Assembly: GCA_002286855.1 (NCBI GenBank)
Contig: NRSV01000010.1
Coordinates: 496,001-560,000, forward strand
Direction: 5' to 3'
DNA from: Bipolaris cookei
Taxonomy: Eukaryota; Ascomycota; Dothideomycetes; Pleosporales; Pleosporaceae
Length of the DNA: 64,000 nucleotides
Shown: positions 12,582 to 22,473 of the stretch, in pieces
Layout of the letters: each line of letters begins with the position of its first letter
Position numbering within the stretch: position 1 is the first letter of the stretch
Translations under genes and position numbers: made by a program
The notes under the pieces: model-generated
What the model was told of the DNA's origin: nothing
Database searches by the model: none
Seen by the model: only the letters and a program-made list of their open reading frames with translations

Positions 12582-13717
12582 TGTCGCGGTGTTTAAGTGG
12601 GGGTCGTAGGTCGCGATGCGCAGGTGTAGACGGACTTGGATGAGCTTGTGTTACGTCAGCAACGCACAGACACGCTGGGCCAATCACGGCAAGTTATTTT
12701 AGCTTGACTTTCCAACATTCTAACTTCATCTACTCTTATGTTATGGAAAGATACGCATCTACCAAATTTCAAATAATCAGTCGAGAGCATATTTGAGGGT
12801 TTGGTAATATCTCAAGATAAGAATCTGCAATAGTGCTCTCGTTTGAATGGCGGCATGTCGTCCTCCAACGTTCTGAGAAATTCGAAGCAACATTACTGCG
12901 TGTAGCTGTCTACTTACAGCAAAGCGCCCCACATCATACATTACCCTCAGCATGCGATATATCGCTATCAATACAAATCTGAAGAGAATCAAATCGATTT
13001 ACTACTTGTTCTGTTTGCTGCGTAAACACAGACGCAATGGCATCATTTGATGTGCATTTTCGGCAAAGCATACACTGTACGGCATCATTTCTGCGGCCGA
13101 TGATGCTCCTATGTTCTAGATTATGCATTAATCTTTATTAAAGGCTTTTCGATGGCCTATATCTCTAACATTTTAAGTTAGAGAAGTTGAGTAATTCACC
13201 GATTCCTTATTGCACAATGTTTATACGGTGGTGACTGGGAGATTCTGGAATCACAACTACAAATCCCGTCACTTGTTACTGAGACTTATAAAACACGCAG
13301 TTCCCGCCTAAAACCTGACACATCACTATACCGGTCAACCGAAGGATCCGTCTCCCCAGATCAGTTTGAGTTCTTTCTCATGACAAGATACTCATGGTGC
13401 TCAATTCATTATCATCTTTCAATGAGCTCAAGGTGGCTCGATTTAAGCACAATTGATTGGACAAGTCAACGCCTCACCCAATCAAAAGTTGTACTATAAT
13501 TTTAGTGGCTACTACATTAAAACGATGATTGGAGAACATTATGAGAGACCCGCCACTGTCCAAGACGGCGATAATAAGTTGAGCACTACGAGTACATAGG
13601 GTACTTACAACACTGACTGCACTGAGCAGTGGTTTCGCCAACCAAGTTCTCTGGGGTCCTTGAAGCTACAACTTATTTCTGCTCTAAGCCCAAATTTGGA
13701 TCCCTGGAACCGTTCTT
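12582..13717. other. Intergenic region without recognised gene
   Basis: About 1.1 kb, AT-richer than the flanking conserved genes. Only short open frames without domains are present. It marks the transition into the repeat-bearing accessory block. Confidence 0.45.
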
Positions 13718-15064
13718 ATGAATTTCTTAGGTTTACCCAATGAGGTAAAAGTCGCAATCTGTCAGTGCTTTGTATCCAGTGCTGGTATTCCCTCGTCATG
13801 GAAGTTACGGGGGGGTTGCAGTATGTTTGTTCTGAATCGCCCTTAAACATGACTGATTATTATAGAGCTCTTTTGGGGAGAGATTGAGCGAGAGATCCTT
13901 CAAAATCAACCACAAAGTGCATTCTTCAGTGATGCTCACTCTCTCTCGGATGAGAAAGATGGAATCTTGATTTCCTCGTGGACTCCAGGAGGTTACACTC
14001 TAATTCTCCATCTCATGCCGCGCTTTCTACAGGCCAAGGTCGCGAACTCTGGAAGCTTCGATCCCTCCCTACCTAAGGCTATCATGCACATGTTCAACTA
14101 TATGACACGGCCCCTAGACTTTGCAGATCGATATAGCCTTCCTCGGTCGAATGATACATACACATCGAAAGAGATCATTGCTCAAATCTGTCAGAACATT
14201 TGTCTTATACTCGGAAATGATATTGTCCTGAACGCTCTCTTCACAGATACATCTACACCAAACTTTATTAGACAACTAACCAGGTCATGGCTCAGGGCAC
14301 TCAATGAGACATCTGATATTCACTTCGAAATCACAGCCGCTATTGTTATTCATTGCGCCAGTCGTGTGCATTCGCTGGTTCGGAAGCTGCATCCTGGTTT
14401 GTTGCAACACGAGGTTTTTGAAAGCCACCTGATCAACGCCATCAAGCCCGGGAACCTAAATGTTGTTAGCAACTCTGTTGTCAAGAAACTGATCAAATAC
14501 CTCCGAAGTTCTCGAATCACAGAGGCGCACCAAGTCAACCCGTTCAACAATCTATTAGCAAATTTTCCTATTTACGAAGCAATTAAAACATCGATTAGGT
14601 ACAATACAGATGATATTCTGCTCATGTTCGCAAAGCTGATACGCCGCAAATTTAGCGGACTTAAGCTCGGAGAGCTCAGAAAGCTCGGAGAGTTCGACTC
14701 CTGCGTCCGCCTAGTGGCCGACACCTCCAACGTCAGAGTGCTAAGAGCTCTCTTCTGCGTTCCAACTTCACCAGCGTGGACATTGACCCAGACCACTATG
14801 TGTGCGATTTGCAATTCCGCGGACTATGATCTGATTTACTTCGCATTTCGCAAAGCTGACTGTGCCAACACATACACAACTTCACAACGACATCCCTTGC
14901 ACATCGCCGTTCAGGCTGGACTCGAAGCCACACGAACGGTTTACGACATTGGCAAGTAAGATATTAACGAACGCATGATCTGTACATTCCAGAGTTATTG
15001 GAAGGAACCTGTGACAGCGCTGGATGTAGTGATTTTCCACGGGAACCATGCGATGATAAGGTGA
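13718..15064 (+). CDS. F-box-like / ankyrin-type protein
   Basis: Proposed exons are 13718-13820, 13866-14955 and 14995-15064 (420 aa). Exon 1 begins with FLGLPNEVKVAI, an F-box-like start, and the splice at 13821-13865 yields an LRGGCKLFWGEIEREI continuation typical of fungal proteins of this kind. The middle is helical and unremarkable. The end carries ankyrin-like segments: HPLHIAVQAGLEA in exon 2 and TALDVVIFHGNHAMIR in exon 3. The last junction is the weak point: using AG at 14994 keeps the ankyrin-like frame, using AG at 14992 gives an early stop, and no splicing stops at 14959. Function is unknown; an SCF adaptor role is only an inference from the F-box-like start. The short single ankyrin tail may mean the gene is truncated. 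Confidence 0.55.
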
Positions 15065-15580
15065 CTCATGAAGCCAATTATCGGAGGAGATTCCCTAGGA
15101 TGTATACCTCAGGGAGGATATACAATTAAATACGAGATCGAGCTATCGTGGACGACCCAGGAATGGTAGACTTACCGTCTTTTGGGAAGTGTGAAAGTAT
15201 GACTTGGGAAGCGCAGGGCAGTTTCATATTTGGCATTGCTTAGTAGGTGCTTAAACGGACTGCGCAATGTGGTCAGATTGTTCGAGATGATGACTCATTT
15301 GGGAAAGGCAAAAAGGGCAATAAACATTTTCCAGTAACAATCTGAAGACATGAACAATCATCTTGTTACTCTTTCCAACAGCATGATTACCATGTCAAAG
15401 AAAAGAGAACTTGATTTATAAAGCCTTTGCTGTTATGATATCAAAGCCGTTAGTTCTTTAGTCACTTCCTGTCTCAATAACAAGATTTCGGATTCCAACA
15501 CTATTAAGAACAACAATAAATACCATATCTATTTCACGTGAAATAAAATAAATTTACATCCATCACCTCTCTACTCCAGA
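15065..15580. other. Intergenic region, nothing recognised
   Basis: About 500 bp between converging genes. No open frame with domain features or transposon end was seen. Confidence 0.45.
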
Positions 15581-16267
15581 TCATAGAAGACCGCAAAGGA
15601 GATTCGTCTCATTCCATCGGCAAGAGAGGCAGTACTTCGAGTATGCGATACGCTTGTTCTCCTTAACCGCCTCCGCAATCTTTGGATTTTCTTCCAGAAG
15701 CTTTCCGTGCTCATACTTGCCTGCATTGGATCTACCTGTACGATGCAGATATTTCAGACGCGCAGTCGATGCCTCGAGCATATCGTCCTGGCCTTGCTTG
15801 GAGGAGCTCTCCATAATCTCGGCCTCCTTGAGCGTGGGAATACGCGCGCGGATATGGCTCTTGTACTGGGAGACGAGATGCTCAACATGTTGTTTCATGC
15901 CTAGATACTGTGCTACATGACGGATGTGAATTGTTGGTATAGCTTCGTTTTCTTTGCCTGCATGAGTAAGCTCAACGTCGAAACGTTCATCAGAGGCGCA
16001 AATGATGGCGTTGACCCATTTCATGAGCTTAGCAACGGCGTTGTCGTCGAGGGAATCCTTAGCAATCTTGATGAATTTGGAGTCGGGATCTGCCGTCAAG
16101 TACTTGCGGAATGTGGAAGAGACAACAACCAAGGCTAACTTGGGCACTGTAGCGATGAAGTTTTCGCCATTCTTGTTGAAGACTTTGACTGTGCCAGCTG
16201 AGAGAAGCTCCTCGCGAGCAGAGGACGAGTAGCTGCGGATGTCGTGTCCGTCAGGAATTTGATCCAT
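15581..16267 (-). CDS. BTB/POZ-like fungal protein, function unknown
   Basis: A single-exon frame of 228 aa. Residues about 25-110 read as a divergent BTB/POZ fold: a TVKVFN strand, then FIATVPKLAL, STFRKYL and a VAKLMKWV helix. The rest is helical and ends with CLSCRW. BTB domains mediate protein-protein contacts, often as substrate adaptors, but no partner is implied here. There is no signal peptide or membrane segment. The ATG at 16267 is the first Met in the frame. The gene lies at the edge of a repeat-rich region. It could alternatively be a lineage-specific family with only superficial BTB likeness. Confidence 0.55.
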   Translation of the reverse strand: MDQIPDGHDIRSYSSSAREELLSAGTVKVFNKNGENFIATVPKLALVVVSSTFRKYLTADPDSKFIKIAKDSLDDNAVAKLMKWVNAIICASDERFDVELTHAGKENEAIPTIHIRHVAQYLGMKQHVEHLVSQYKSHIRARIPTLKEAEIMESSSKQGQDDMLEASTARLKYLHRTGRSNAGKYEHGKLLEENPKIAEAVKENKRIAYSKYCLSCRWNETNLLCGLL

Positions 16268-17788
16268 CTTGGCAATGGTATTCTAAATCTTTGTATAAGC
16301 CTGGGATGCGTCAATGCCAAGCGCTGTGGTGATGTTGGGAACCATTGTGGTTGGTTTGGATGTTAATTTTGGATGTGGAGGAGATGTGCTGTTAAAATCT
16401 CCTTAATTAGGATGTTCTATGAATGCGAAGGATGTTCTGGGTGATAAGAGAAATCCGAAAGTGAATTCTTATACAAATACTTCGAGGATAGTGTCAATGT
16501 GAGTTTCTGGTTTTCATGTACAGCTCGCTTGCTCGTTAACAGTAAATAGACTTTCCTTTCATGAAGATGAAATTCAGCAGCTTTACGCGTGTACATTGTT
16601 TCCAAATGTGAGCGCCCGATTCTCTGGCGCTGTTTGCGATAAGCAAGAGCGGTTCAAACCCTTTCAACTGGTACAAATTGTTTCATACGTTGTGTTGACA
16701 CCAAAAGATTGCTGGTCCTCACATCTGGAGTACCTTTGTATCTGGAACATTTTATAAAATACTAGATCAGGAGTACTTGTTCATAATTGAAACCCAGCGT
16801 CATCGGTCGGGGCGGTGGCTGCCAAAGAGACAGGTGACATCAATCAGCAACTGTTGCCCGCTAGTGACACTACACATATAAATGGCATCTTTACAGCCTG
16901 TAAGTGACACTGGAGAGGTGCTCAACCTTCATTGTATATGACTCTATCTATTTACTGCTATAACTAGAATTCTAAGCTTCTTGAGGGGGCTGCTCTATCT
17001 AGGCCATTGTATCTTTAGTAACTCAGAGTGAATAATTAGAGCATGATTAGTTTCTCATCCTCTCTTGGTATACCATAAACTTTTCTTTGGTTTCGGTAGT
17101 GCAACCTTCTCCGACCCCAGCCTTAGGGCGAACCTTCCTGAGTTGACGCCCCAACTTCACTCATGTTGCCATGAGGAGTCACATTTGGTCAATATTTGGT
17201 ATGTTTTATGCAACATGACATTAAGATCAGTATACTATTAAAGATATAGAAAAATGTTCAGGTGACCGGCACGAACAAGGACATGTCACTCTCAAAAGAG
17301 CCTGGACTAGCACGGTTCTCGAATCTTTTGGACGCTTTGGCCTTATCCAACACCATTTGAGTGACTATGTGAAAGAAGAAAATCCGAATCATCCAATAAT
17401 TACTGAAGTTGCTGTCATGGTAAATGACGTCAGCTTGGAAGTAGGGGCTTGTAAAATAGTAAGTTCATCACCCGAACTTGCCAATGATGATGGTGAGATT
17501 TGGAATCTCAAACATATCTTCATACAGGTGTAGGTTCTATCACATCTCAAGCCATGTTGGTGCTACACCAATTATGTGCAATGTGACATGTCCTTTCATC
17601 CGGCGATGTCTTCATTCAGCAATACACTTGACCCAGTTCCTTGTCTCACATCTGGTCTCAGACTCTTGCAACGACATGTTCAAATAGTGAAGTTAAATTA
17701 AATTATAGCAGACGCAATGATAGTAATGGCTAGAGCTCTCAGCCAACTCTCTTACTACAAATTATTTTAAGTTTGTATAACGTATGTA
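16268..17788. other. Gene-poor spacer before transposon block
   Basis: About 1.5 kb. One 309-nt open frame without an initiating Met near its start runs at 17225-17533 and is listed separately. Otherwise nothing is recognised. Confidence 0.4.
17225..17533 (+). pseudogene. Orphan open frame without start, possible gene relic
   Basis: A 102-codon plus-strand frame follows a TAA at 17222-17224 and ends in TAG. The first Met is deep inside. The composition is protein-like (mixed hydrophobic and charged, no low complexity), with segments such as VLESFGRFGLIQHHL. I do not recognise the family. It could be an exon of a lost gene related to the nearby F-box/ankyrin-like locus, or chance. Confidence 0.2.
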
Positions 17789-17863
17789 AAGCACCACCGA
17801 GCGGGACACACCACTGAGTGGGACACTTTTTCTTGGCATCACGAACTTCATGTACAAAACACT

Positions 17864-18082
17864 ATGCATCAACATAAGGATTTTTTAACTCAGCGAGAAG
17901 GTAGCATTATTCTATCTCTTCAGGCATTTCGTACGGGCCAGTTTAAGACTATACGACACGCTGCTGCTGCCTATATTATACCTTTTCAGCCCCTTTCTGA
18001 TCGGCTTAACAAAATTACCTTTCGGCCTCAAGTAATCCCAAACTGCCGCAAGCTTACTATAACTGAAGAGCAGAAAATCGTA
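17864..18082 (+). pseudogene. Inverted N-terminal transposase fragment
   Basis: Starts with an ATG and encodes a helix-turn-helix N-terminus (TQREGSIILSLQAF, then ITFRPQ) matching the start of the pogo copy at 48763-50449. Similarity ends abruptly at AAATCGTA near 18082, where the strand sense of the homology flips. Confidence 0.75.
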
Positions 18083-19122
18083 TGGTACGCCTGCTTCTTC
18101 GTACCATGCAGAAATGTGGACGCGTCCTTTGTAGATAATGAATGGTGGGGTAGTGTATCCCGCAGCGCAGAGGCTCTGGATGACAGTAACCCACTCGCGA
18201 TTGCCTGGCTGAACAAGAGTAGGTCTTATACGACGTTCTGAACCTATGAATACCCTCATTGAACCAATTACACCCATCTGAAACCCAGTCTCATCAAAGT
18301 TATGGATGTCGTCAGAATGTACCCCATACTTCTCAATTATCTCTCGTACGAGCTTGAACCGCGCGTTAATGACCTGTCGCAGCCTATGTAAGGCCGCAGA
18401 AGCAATGACTTCAGTTGAGCCAAGATGTCAGATGTAAGTACCTGGATTCGTCAAACCTCAACCGAAGAACGTTCAGGGAACTCTATTACTACACCAGTAC
18501 GTAAACACCAGGGGTCTATCAGGGAAACCAAAAGGACCCTTAGCGAACTTGATCTTGACGCCCACAACTACCACGTATAAACAACGATAAGGCGAGTCGA
18601 TAATAGAGAACACACAACACACACATCAATTCACCGCACGTACGCGTGCGACAAACAACATCCATTTTTCTCACTGCACCTACGCGTGCAACATAACCTC
18701 TGAATCTTCCTGCTTCATTCTCCGGCAGTCCTTTGCTCGATTGAAGGCTGTTCTGAACTCGTCTGAACGCGTTACGAATCGCTCTGCCCAGTTCTTACCC
18801 AAGGGCTGGCCATCTCGTGCGCGTAGTAGTTTGTCTGCCATATCTGCCACCTCACACAAGCGGGGGAGAATCCTCGGGAGTCTAGGTCAAGAATGTATCG
18901 TAAAATCATCTGCTCTTCAGCTGGGGTTAGTTTCCGGCAACTTGTCCGCGTATTAGGACGAAATGTAATTCCTTGAAGCCGCCGTTTGACCTGTTGATGT
19001 GGCACGTTATAGGCTGCTGCAGCGCATCGAATGCTCTCAAACTGATGCGTACGAAAGGCCTGAACTGCAAGAGTAATTCTAGTTTCTCGCTGGATAAGTA
19101 TTACGTTCTATTGTTGAGTCAT
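18083..19122 (-). pseudogene. Truncated pogo-type transposase, interrupted by solo LTR
   Basis: From ATG 19122 the frame has an early stop, then a CENP-B/HTH-like region (PAEEQMILRYILDLDSRGF). After the LTR insertion it continues with the first catalytic block ahead of GFQMGVIGSMRVFIGSERR and QPGNREWVTVIQSL, breaking off after WYEEAGVP. The second and third catalytic Asp blocks and the zinc knuckle found in the related copy at 48.7-50.5 kb are missing. Confidence 0.75.
18375..18693. repeat. Solo LTR (TGT...ACA) inserted in the pogo element
   Basis: Aligning this locus with the related pogo copy near 50010 shows 319 extra bases beginning TGTCGCAGCC and ending GTGCAACA, the terminal dinucleotides of an LTR. 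It is flanked by TGACC (18370-18374) and TAACC (18694-18698), a 5-bp target duplication with one transition. Removing the insert and one flank restores continuous alignment to the other copy. No internal gag-pol is present, so it looks like a recombined solo LTR. An imperfect repeat of a TACGCGTGC motif lies near its right end. The element family is unidentified. Confidence 0.7.
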
Positions 19123-19179
19123 GTTATTCGTACGTGAAGTTCGCGATGCCAAGAAAAAGTGTCCCACTCGGTGGTGCTT

Positions 19180-19552
19180 TGCGTTACTGCACTACTCTAG
19201 CTCAGTAGCTTTCCAGACTCCTCCAAACTATATTCTTTCGTGTTTATGCACAAAATGGTGTATATACAGAGGATAATATGTAAAAAACAGCCATACAGTG
19301 GTAGAAGCGCAGCTTGCTATAGAATGCAGCTTCATGCGATTTACGATTCCTCAGCTTAACCTCGTTTCGCCACCGATAGCTCCATGTATCTAAAAGCAAC
19401 CATTAGTATCTGTTAGGAGACCCCCCATGTGAGAAAGGCCCTCAGAATATGCTTACCTCGAAAGAAGTCACTCAAACATACAAGGCTTTAGCAGCCCCAG
19501 CCCCAGCCTAAGCCTACCCTCCGTCTACCGACAACATTGATACTATGACTTA
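19180..19552. other. Spacer between transposon and small secreted protein gene
   Basis: About 370 bp with no recognised feature. Confidence 0.4.
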
Positions 19553-19903
19553 TTAGCCAACATGGCATATCCCACATTCCCCCATCATCCACCCCTCAGC
19601 ATCAAAAAAATCAAAATCAACAAGAAAACTCACATAAGTAATACAAAGACCGCCCTCGCTATCACAAATAAAATAATCCACATGCGGCTGCGTCCCCGGA
19701 ATCTTGCACTGAAAGTAATTGAAAAACTGCGGATAATTATTCCAATCCCTGCACTTGTCGCAATTGGGTGTGCCATCGCTGGGTAAATTATAGTAATACA
19801 TGGTTCTGTATAGGCCACAATACGGGTAACGGGATGGCGAGTTGGGCACTTCTGCGAGCGCGAGAGATGCTAGCATGAGCAAGGTAGCGAGGACGGGCTT
19901 CAT
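19553..19903 (-). CDS. Small secreted cysteine-rich protein (effector-like candidate)
   Basis: A 116-aa frame starting at ATG 19903. Residues 1-17 (MKPVLATLLMLASLALA) form a clear signal peptide with a likely cut before EVPN. The mature part is short, Tyr-rich and has eight Cys: PYCGLY, NCDKC, FQC, FICD, GLC, GECGIC. No known domain is recognised. It sits between a pogo chimera and a Tc1-like element, a typical setting for lineage-specific secreted proteins in plant-associated fungi; an effector role is inference only. A GTGAGT...GAG stretch of about 39 nt near the 3' end could be a very short in-frame intron, which would remove an F/D/V-rich segment. Evidence for translation is lacking. Confidence 0.65.
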   Translation of the reverse strand: MKPVLATLLMLASLALAEVPNSPSRYPYCGLYRTMYYYNLPSDGTPNCDKCRDWNNYPQFFNYFQCKIPGTQPHVDYFICDSEGGLCITYVSFLVDFDFFDAEGWMMGECGICHVG

Positions 19904-20176
19904 GGTTTGAGGGATTGTAAAGGTTTGGTGCGGAGGAAGATGAGATCAAAGTGACTATGTATGCAGTGAAGAATTTGAGGAGCTGATTGGATTGCGGCTA
20001 AGATATCTTCTTACATGTTTTATGTCCGTATAAGTAGTAAGGTTTTCAGCTGTCGGATGGCTCGGAAATTCTGCTCTGCACACAGCAGAGGGCAACCCCT
20101 ATAATAGGACCGAAGTAGAGAGCATAAGAAGAGAACCTTGTACACAAGTAGATGGGTAAGAATTCTGAATACTTTA
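19904..20176. promoter_or_regulatory. Probable promoter region of the small secreted protein gene
   Basis: The 270 bp between the ATG at 19903 (minus strand) and the Tc1-like element that begins at 20177. The transposon therefore lies within a few hundred bases upstream of this gene. No clear TATA box was identified. Confidence 0.35.
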
Positions 20177-21655
20177 CAGAGGTGCCTTCCAAAAGTTCTT
20201 ACTGACAGGGGCCATCTGTATTACTACCGAAATACTACCGAAGCCGATCGGATCTGTCCCGCCGCCCCTCCTTGTACTCATTACCACCATCAAGTCAGAT
20301 TATTTCTTCAACATGAAATGGAATACGCTCTATCCAAGCTTGTATTTGGTGTTGAGGCAGCTCCTGCCACCAATGTAGCCATGCTTTTGTCCCATCTGAT
20401 CTATTTTCTGGTGCTCCTTTGCTCATTGTTCTCCTTTTGAGCCTTGACCAAGCCGGCTCAATAGCGTTGAGATCAGGTGAATTACCACACCAAATAAGCT
20501 ACTCCACTCTGTGTTGTTCGTGTATTACACGTTTCGCATGATGGACATGTGAAGGAGCCTTATCTTCTTGAACAATCGTACGTGGTCTCCACTTTTGGCA
20601 CTCCTTTGCAAAGGGTATAAGCTTTGGGAGTAGAACCTCAGTCTGGTAGCGCCACCAATCAATACCACCTCCACCATCACGAGTCAGCTTACCAGTCTCT
20701 TTTGTGAATCTCTACTGAGGAGATCTGCCTGGCTTATTTCTCAATCCCAACCTCTTCATGCCTGTTGTAAGCTCCCACTGCTCTCTCATAACTGGTTCTA
20801 GAGCCTGGTTCATCTCTTCAATCTGAAGAGCTGCCCGTCTCTTTTCCTGTGCAGTCTATGGTCTCCAGACGTGGCAAGGGCCCTTGTGATCGTACGAGAA
20901 GCAGCCTCAGAACATAAACTCAGAGTAGCCCTTCCACCGTTCGCGAATGACAGACCTGGTAAACACCTCATCTGGTCGTCGCCAGACGCGATAGCTACCA
21001 CGCCGGTGGTTGAGTACGACAGAGGTCTCGTCTGTCCAGATAACGTTTTTCCAATCCTCCAGAGTCCAATCTCTGTGCGCAAGACACCACTCACGCCTCT
21101 CCTGTCTCATCTTCTGTGTCAACCCAGGCTTCCGCGTTGACTTCGTCTTGTTTTAGCCCGCTGCTTTGAGGACTCTCCATACGGTAGTGGACGAAACGTT
21201 GTAGCCGTGAATACTAAGGTCGCCAGCTATATCAGCACAGCTCTTCTCTTTACTGTACCTATCGCGGCGTACTTTTTCTAGGGTAGCTTCGTGGATATCT
21301 TCCTGCTTACGAGGGCGGCCAGCGCGAGGGGCATCCTCTGAATATTCAGGTAGAAGCTTAATAGTGGGCGCGTTGGGCTCAAAGCCTCATTGGCAGGCTC
21401 TGTCATAAATTGAGTCAATCGTACGTGGTGAAATACCCGTTATTGCACTAATCTGATTGATGGATTTACCACCAAAAGGTCATTTCAATGTAACAATCAA
21501 GGCACGAGTACAGATATCAGTATTTGGAACCATATTTTATCTAAAAACACCAAAAAATGAGTATATCTGCTTCTCTAGCTCCAAAGAAAGTTGGTGCCAA
21601 GACAGTCAACCCGATAGATGTCCCTGTCAGCAAGGACTTTTGGAAGGCACCTCTG
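20177..21655 (-). mobile_element. Tc1/mariner-like DNA transposon, decayed
   Basis: 1,479 bp flanked by TA on both sides (20175-20176 and 21656-21657). The terminal inverted repeats begin CAGAGGTGCCTTCCAAAAGT and extend to about 35 bp with a few differences. It encodes a minus-strand Tc1-type transposase that is broken by several stops. Size, TA target duplication and transposase type agree. Confidence 0.9.
20235..21533 (-). pseudogene. Tc1-like transposase pseudogene
   Basis: Starts at ATG 21533 with a helix-turn-helix N-terminus. A stop follows within 20 codons, and several more occur at positions where relatives have Trp or Gln. The recognisable catalytic stretch includes WTLEDWKNVIWTDETSVV (first Asp), and further on IVQEDKAPSH and NSPDLNAIEPAW (second Asp and the last acidic residue region). 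All stops are TAG/TGA/TAA reachable by single transitions, compatible with RIP. It ends at TAG 20235-20237. Confidence 0.85.
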
Positions 21656-22328
21656 TACACACCTATCTTTTGGCAACCCTCCTGCATTCGTGCAAACCCT
21701 TTTTAGCCCCGTGCGCACATGTTTCGTACTTCGCTATTTACACCCGGTCCACGCTTATGCTAGCTAGCTACAGAGCCCATTCAACATTTTTTGTACCTAC
21801 ACTGCTCATAGGTTTAGATAAAGGGTGATGTACTGTACATAATTAGACCGGTTACTGAACCGAAATACAATGTTTAGCGCGTGAGGAGTGCTCACATCAT
21901 TCTAGGCGAGGACCAAGGAGAACCTTAGAAAGTAGTACGAAAATTGGTCTCTGACGTGAGGTGAAGGAAGGCGCCAGTGGTGGATGTTGATTTCCCCGTT
22001 GTGATATTCGCCCAGGCCTGAGTCCAGGCCCTGTCATAACCCCAAGCCTCAGCACGCACAAGCGTAGAACCAAGATCAGAAACTTTAGGTAGAGTTAAAT
22101 TGAAACAGTGAAACTAGCTCATGGTCGACGTCGTTGACATCAGCCCGTGAAATCAAAAGAGTGCCAAAGATAACGTGGTTTCCAAGAATACCTATTCTCC
22201 AGTATTACAAAGTAGTAGAGGTAGTACCTCGCCCGTCGCTATGCATGCTTCCAAAGTCCAACCTATCCAAATAATATCTAAAATCTAAGCCTTTTAACAA
22301 ACGCCATTACCCAGGTATAATCTAAAAT
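21656..22328. other. Intergenic spacer, nothing recognised
   Basis: About 670 bp with no coding or repeat signal beyond ordinary sequence. Confidence 0.4.
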
Positions 22329-22466
22329 CGGAGTTGCTAACAATCAATTTGATCGGCAGATTGATTCGCGAACGTGCCAGAGGTAGGGACGTGTATGGTG
22401 CCACGAAACGTGATGTGGCACATCCGCGAATCAATCTGCCGATCAAATTGATTGTCAGCAACTATG
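22329..22466. mobile_element. Hairpin MITE, copy 1, abutting a stop codon
   Basis: A 138-bp near-palindrome: the left arm GTTGCTAACAATCAATTTGA... pairs with the right arm almost to the centre. It is flanked by CTAAAAT on both sides (22322-22328 and 22468-22474). A second family member lies at 46551-46690. It has no coding capacity, so it would be moved in trans by an unidentified transposase. The right target duplication overlaps the stop codon of the LMBR1-like gene. Confidence 0.8.
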
Positions 22467-22473
22467 CCTAAAA

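Larger units (their letters stand above)
17789..19179 (-). mobile_element. Chimeric fold-back pogo/Fot-type element (two 5' ends)
   Basis: Both ends carry the same terminal inverted repeat: AAGCACCACCGAG...GGGACAC followed by CTTTTTCTTGGCATC. TA (17787-17788) flanks the left end, and the right flank reads TG, a possible decayed TA. On the minus strand the right end encodes the N-terminal helix-turn-helix part of a pogo-type transposase, running leftward into the first catalytic region near 18300. Instead of the C-terminal half, bases 17789-18082 hold a second N-terminus in the opposite (plus) orientation, starting at ATG 17864. The element therefore has two heads and no tail. A near-duplicate of about 17 bp lies inside the left repeat. 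A solo LTR sits at 18375-18693. It cannot encode a working transposase, so it would be non-autonomous. Confidence 0.8.

Noticed and set aside
16640..16672. GGTTCAAACCC resembling a tRNA B box
   Set aside because: No matching A box at the right distance and no foldable acceptor stem around it.
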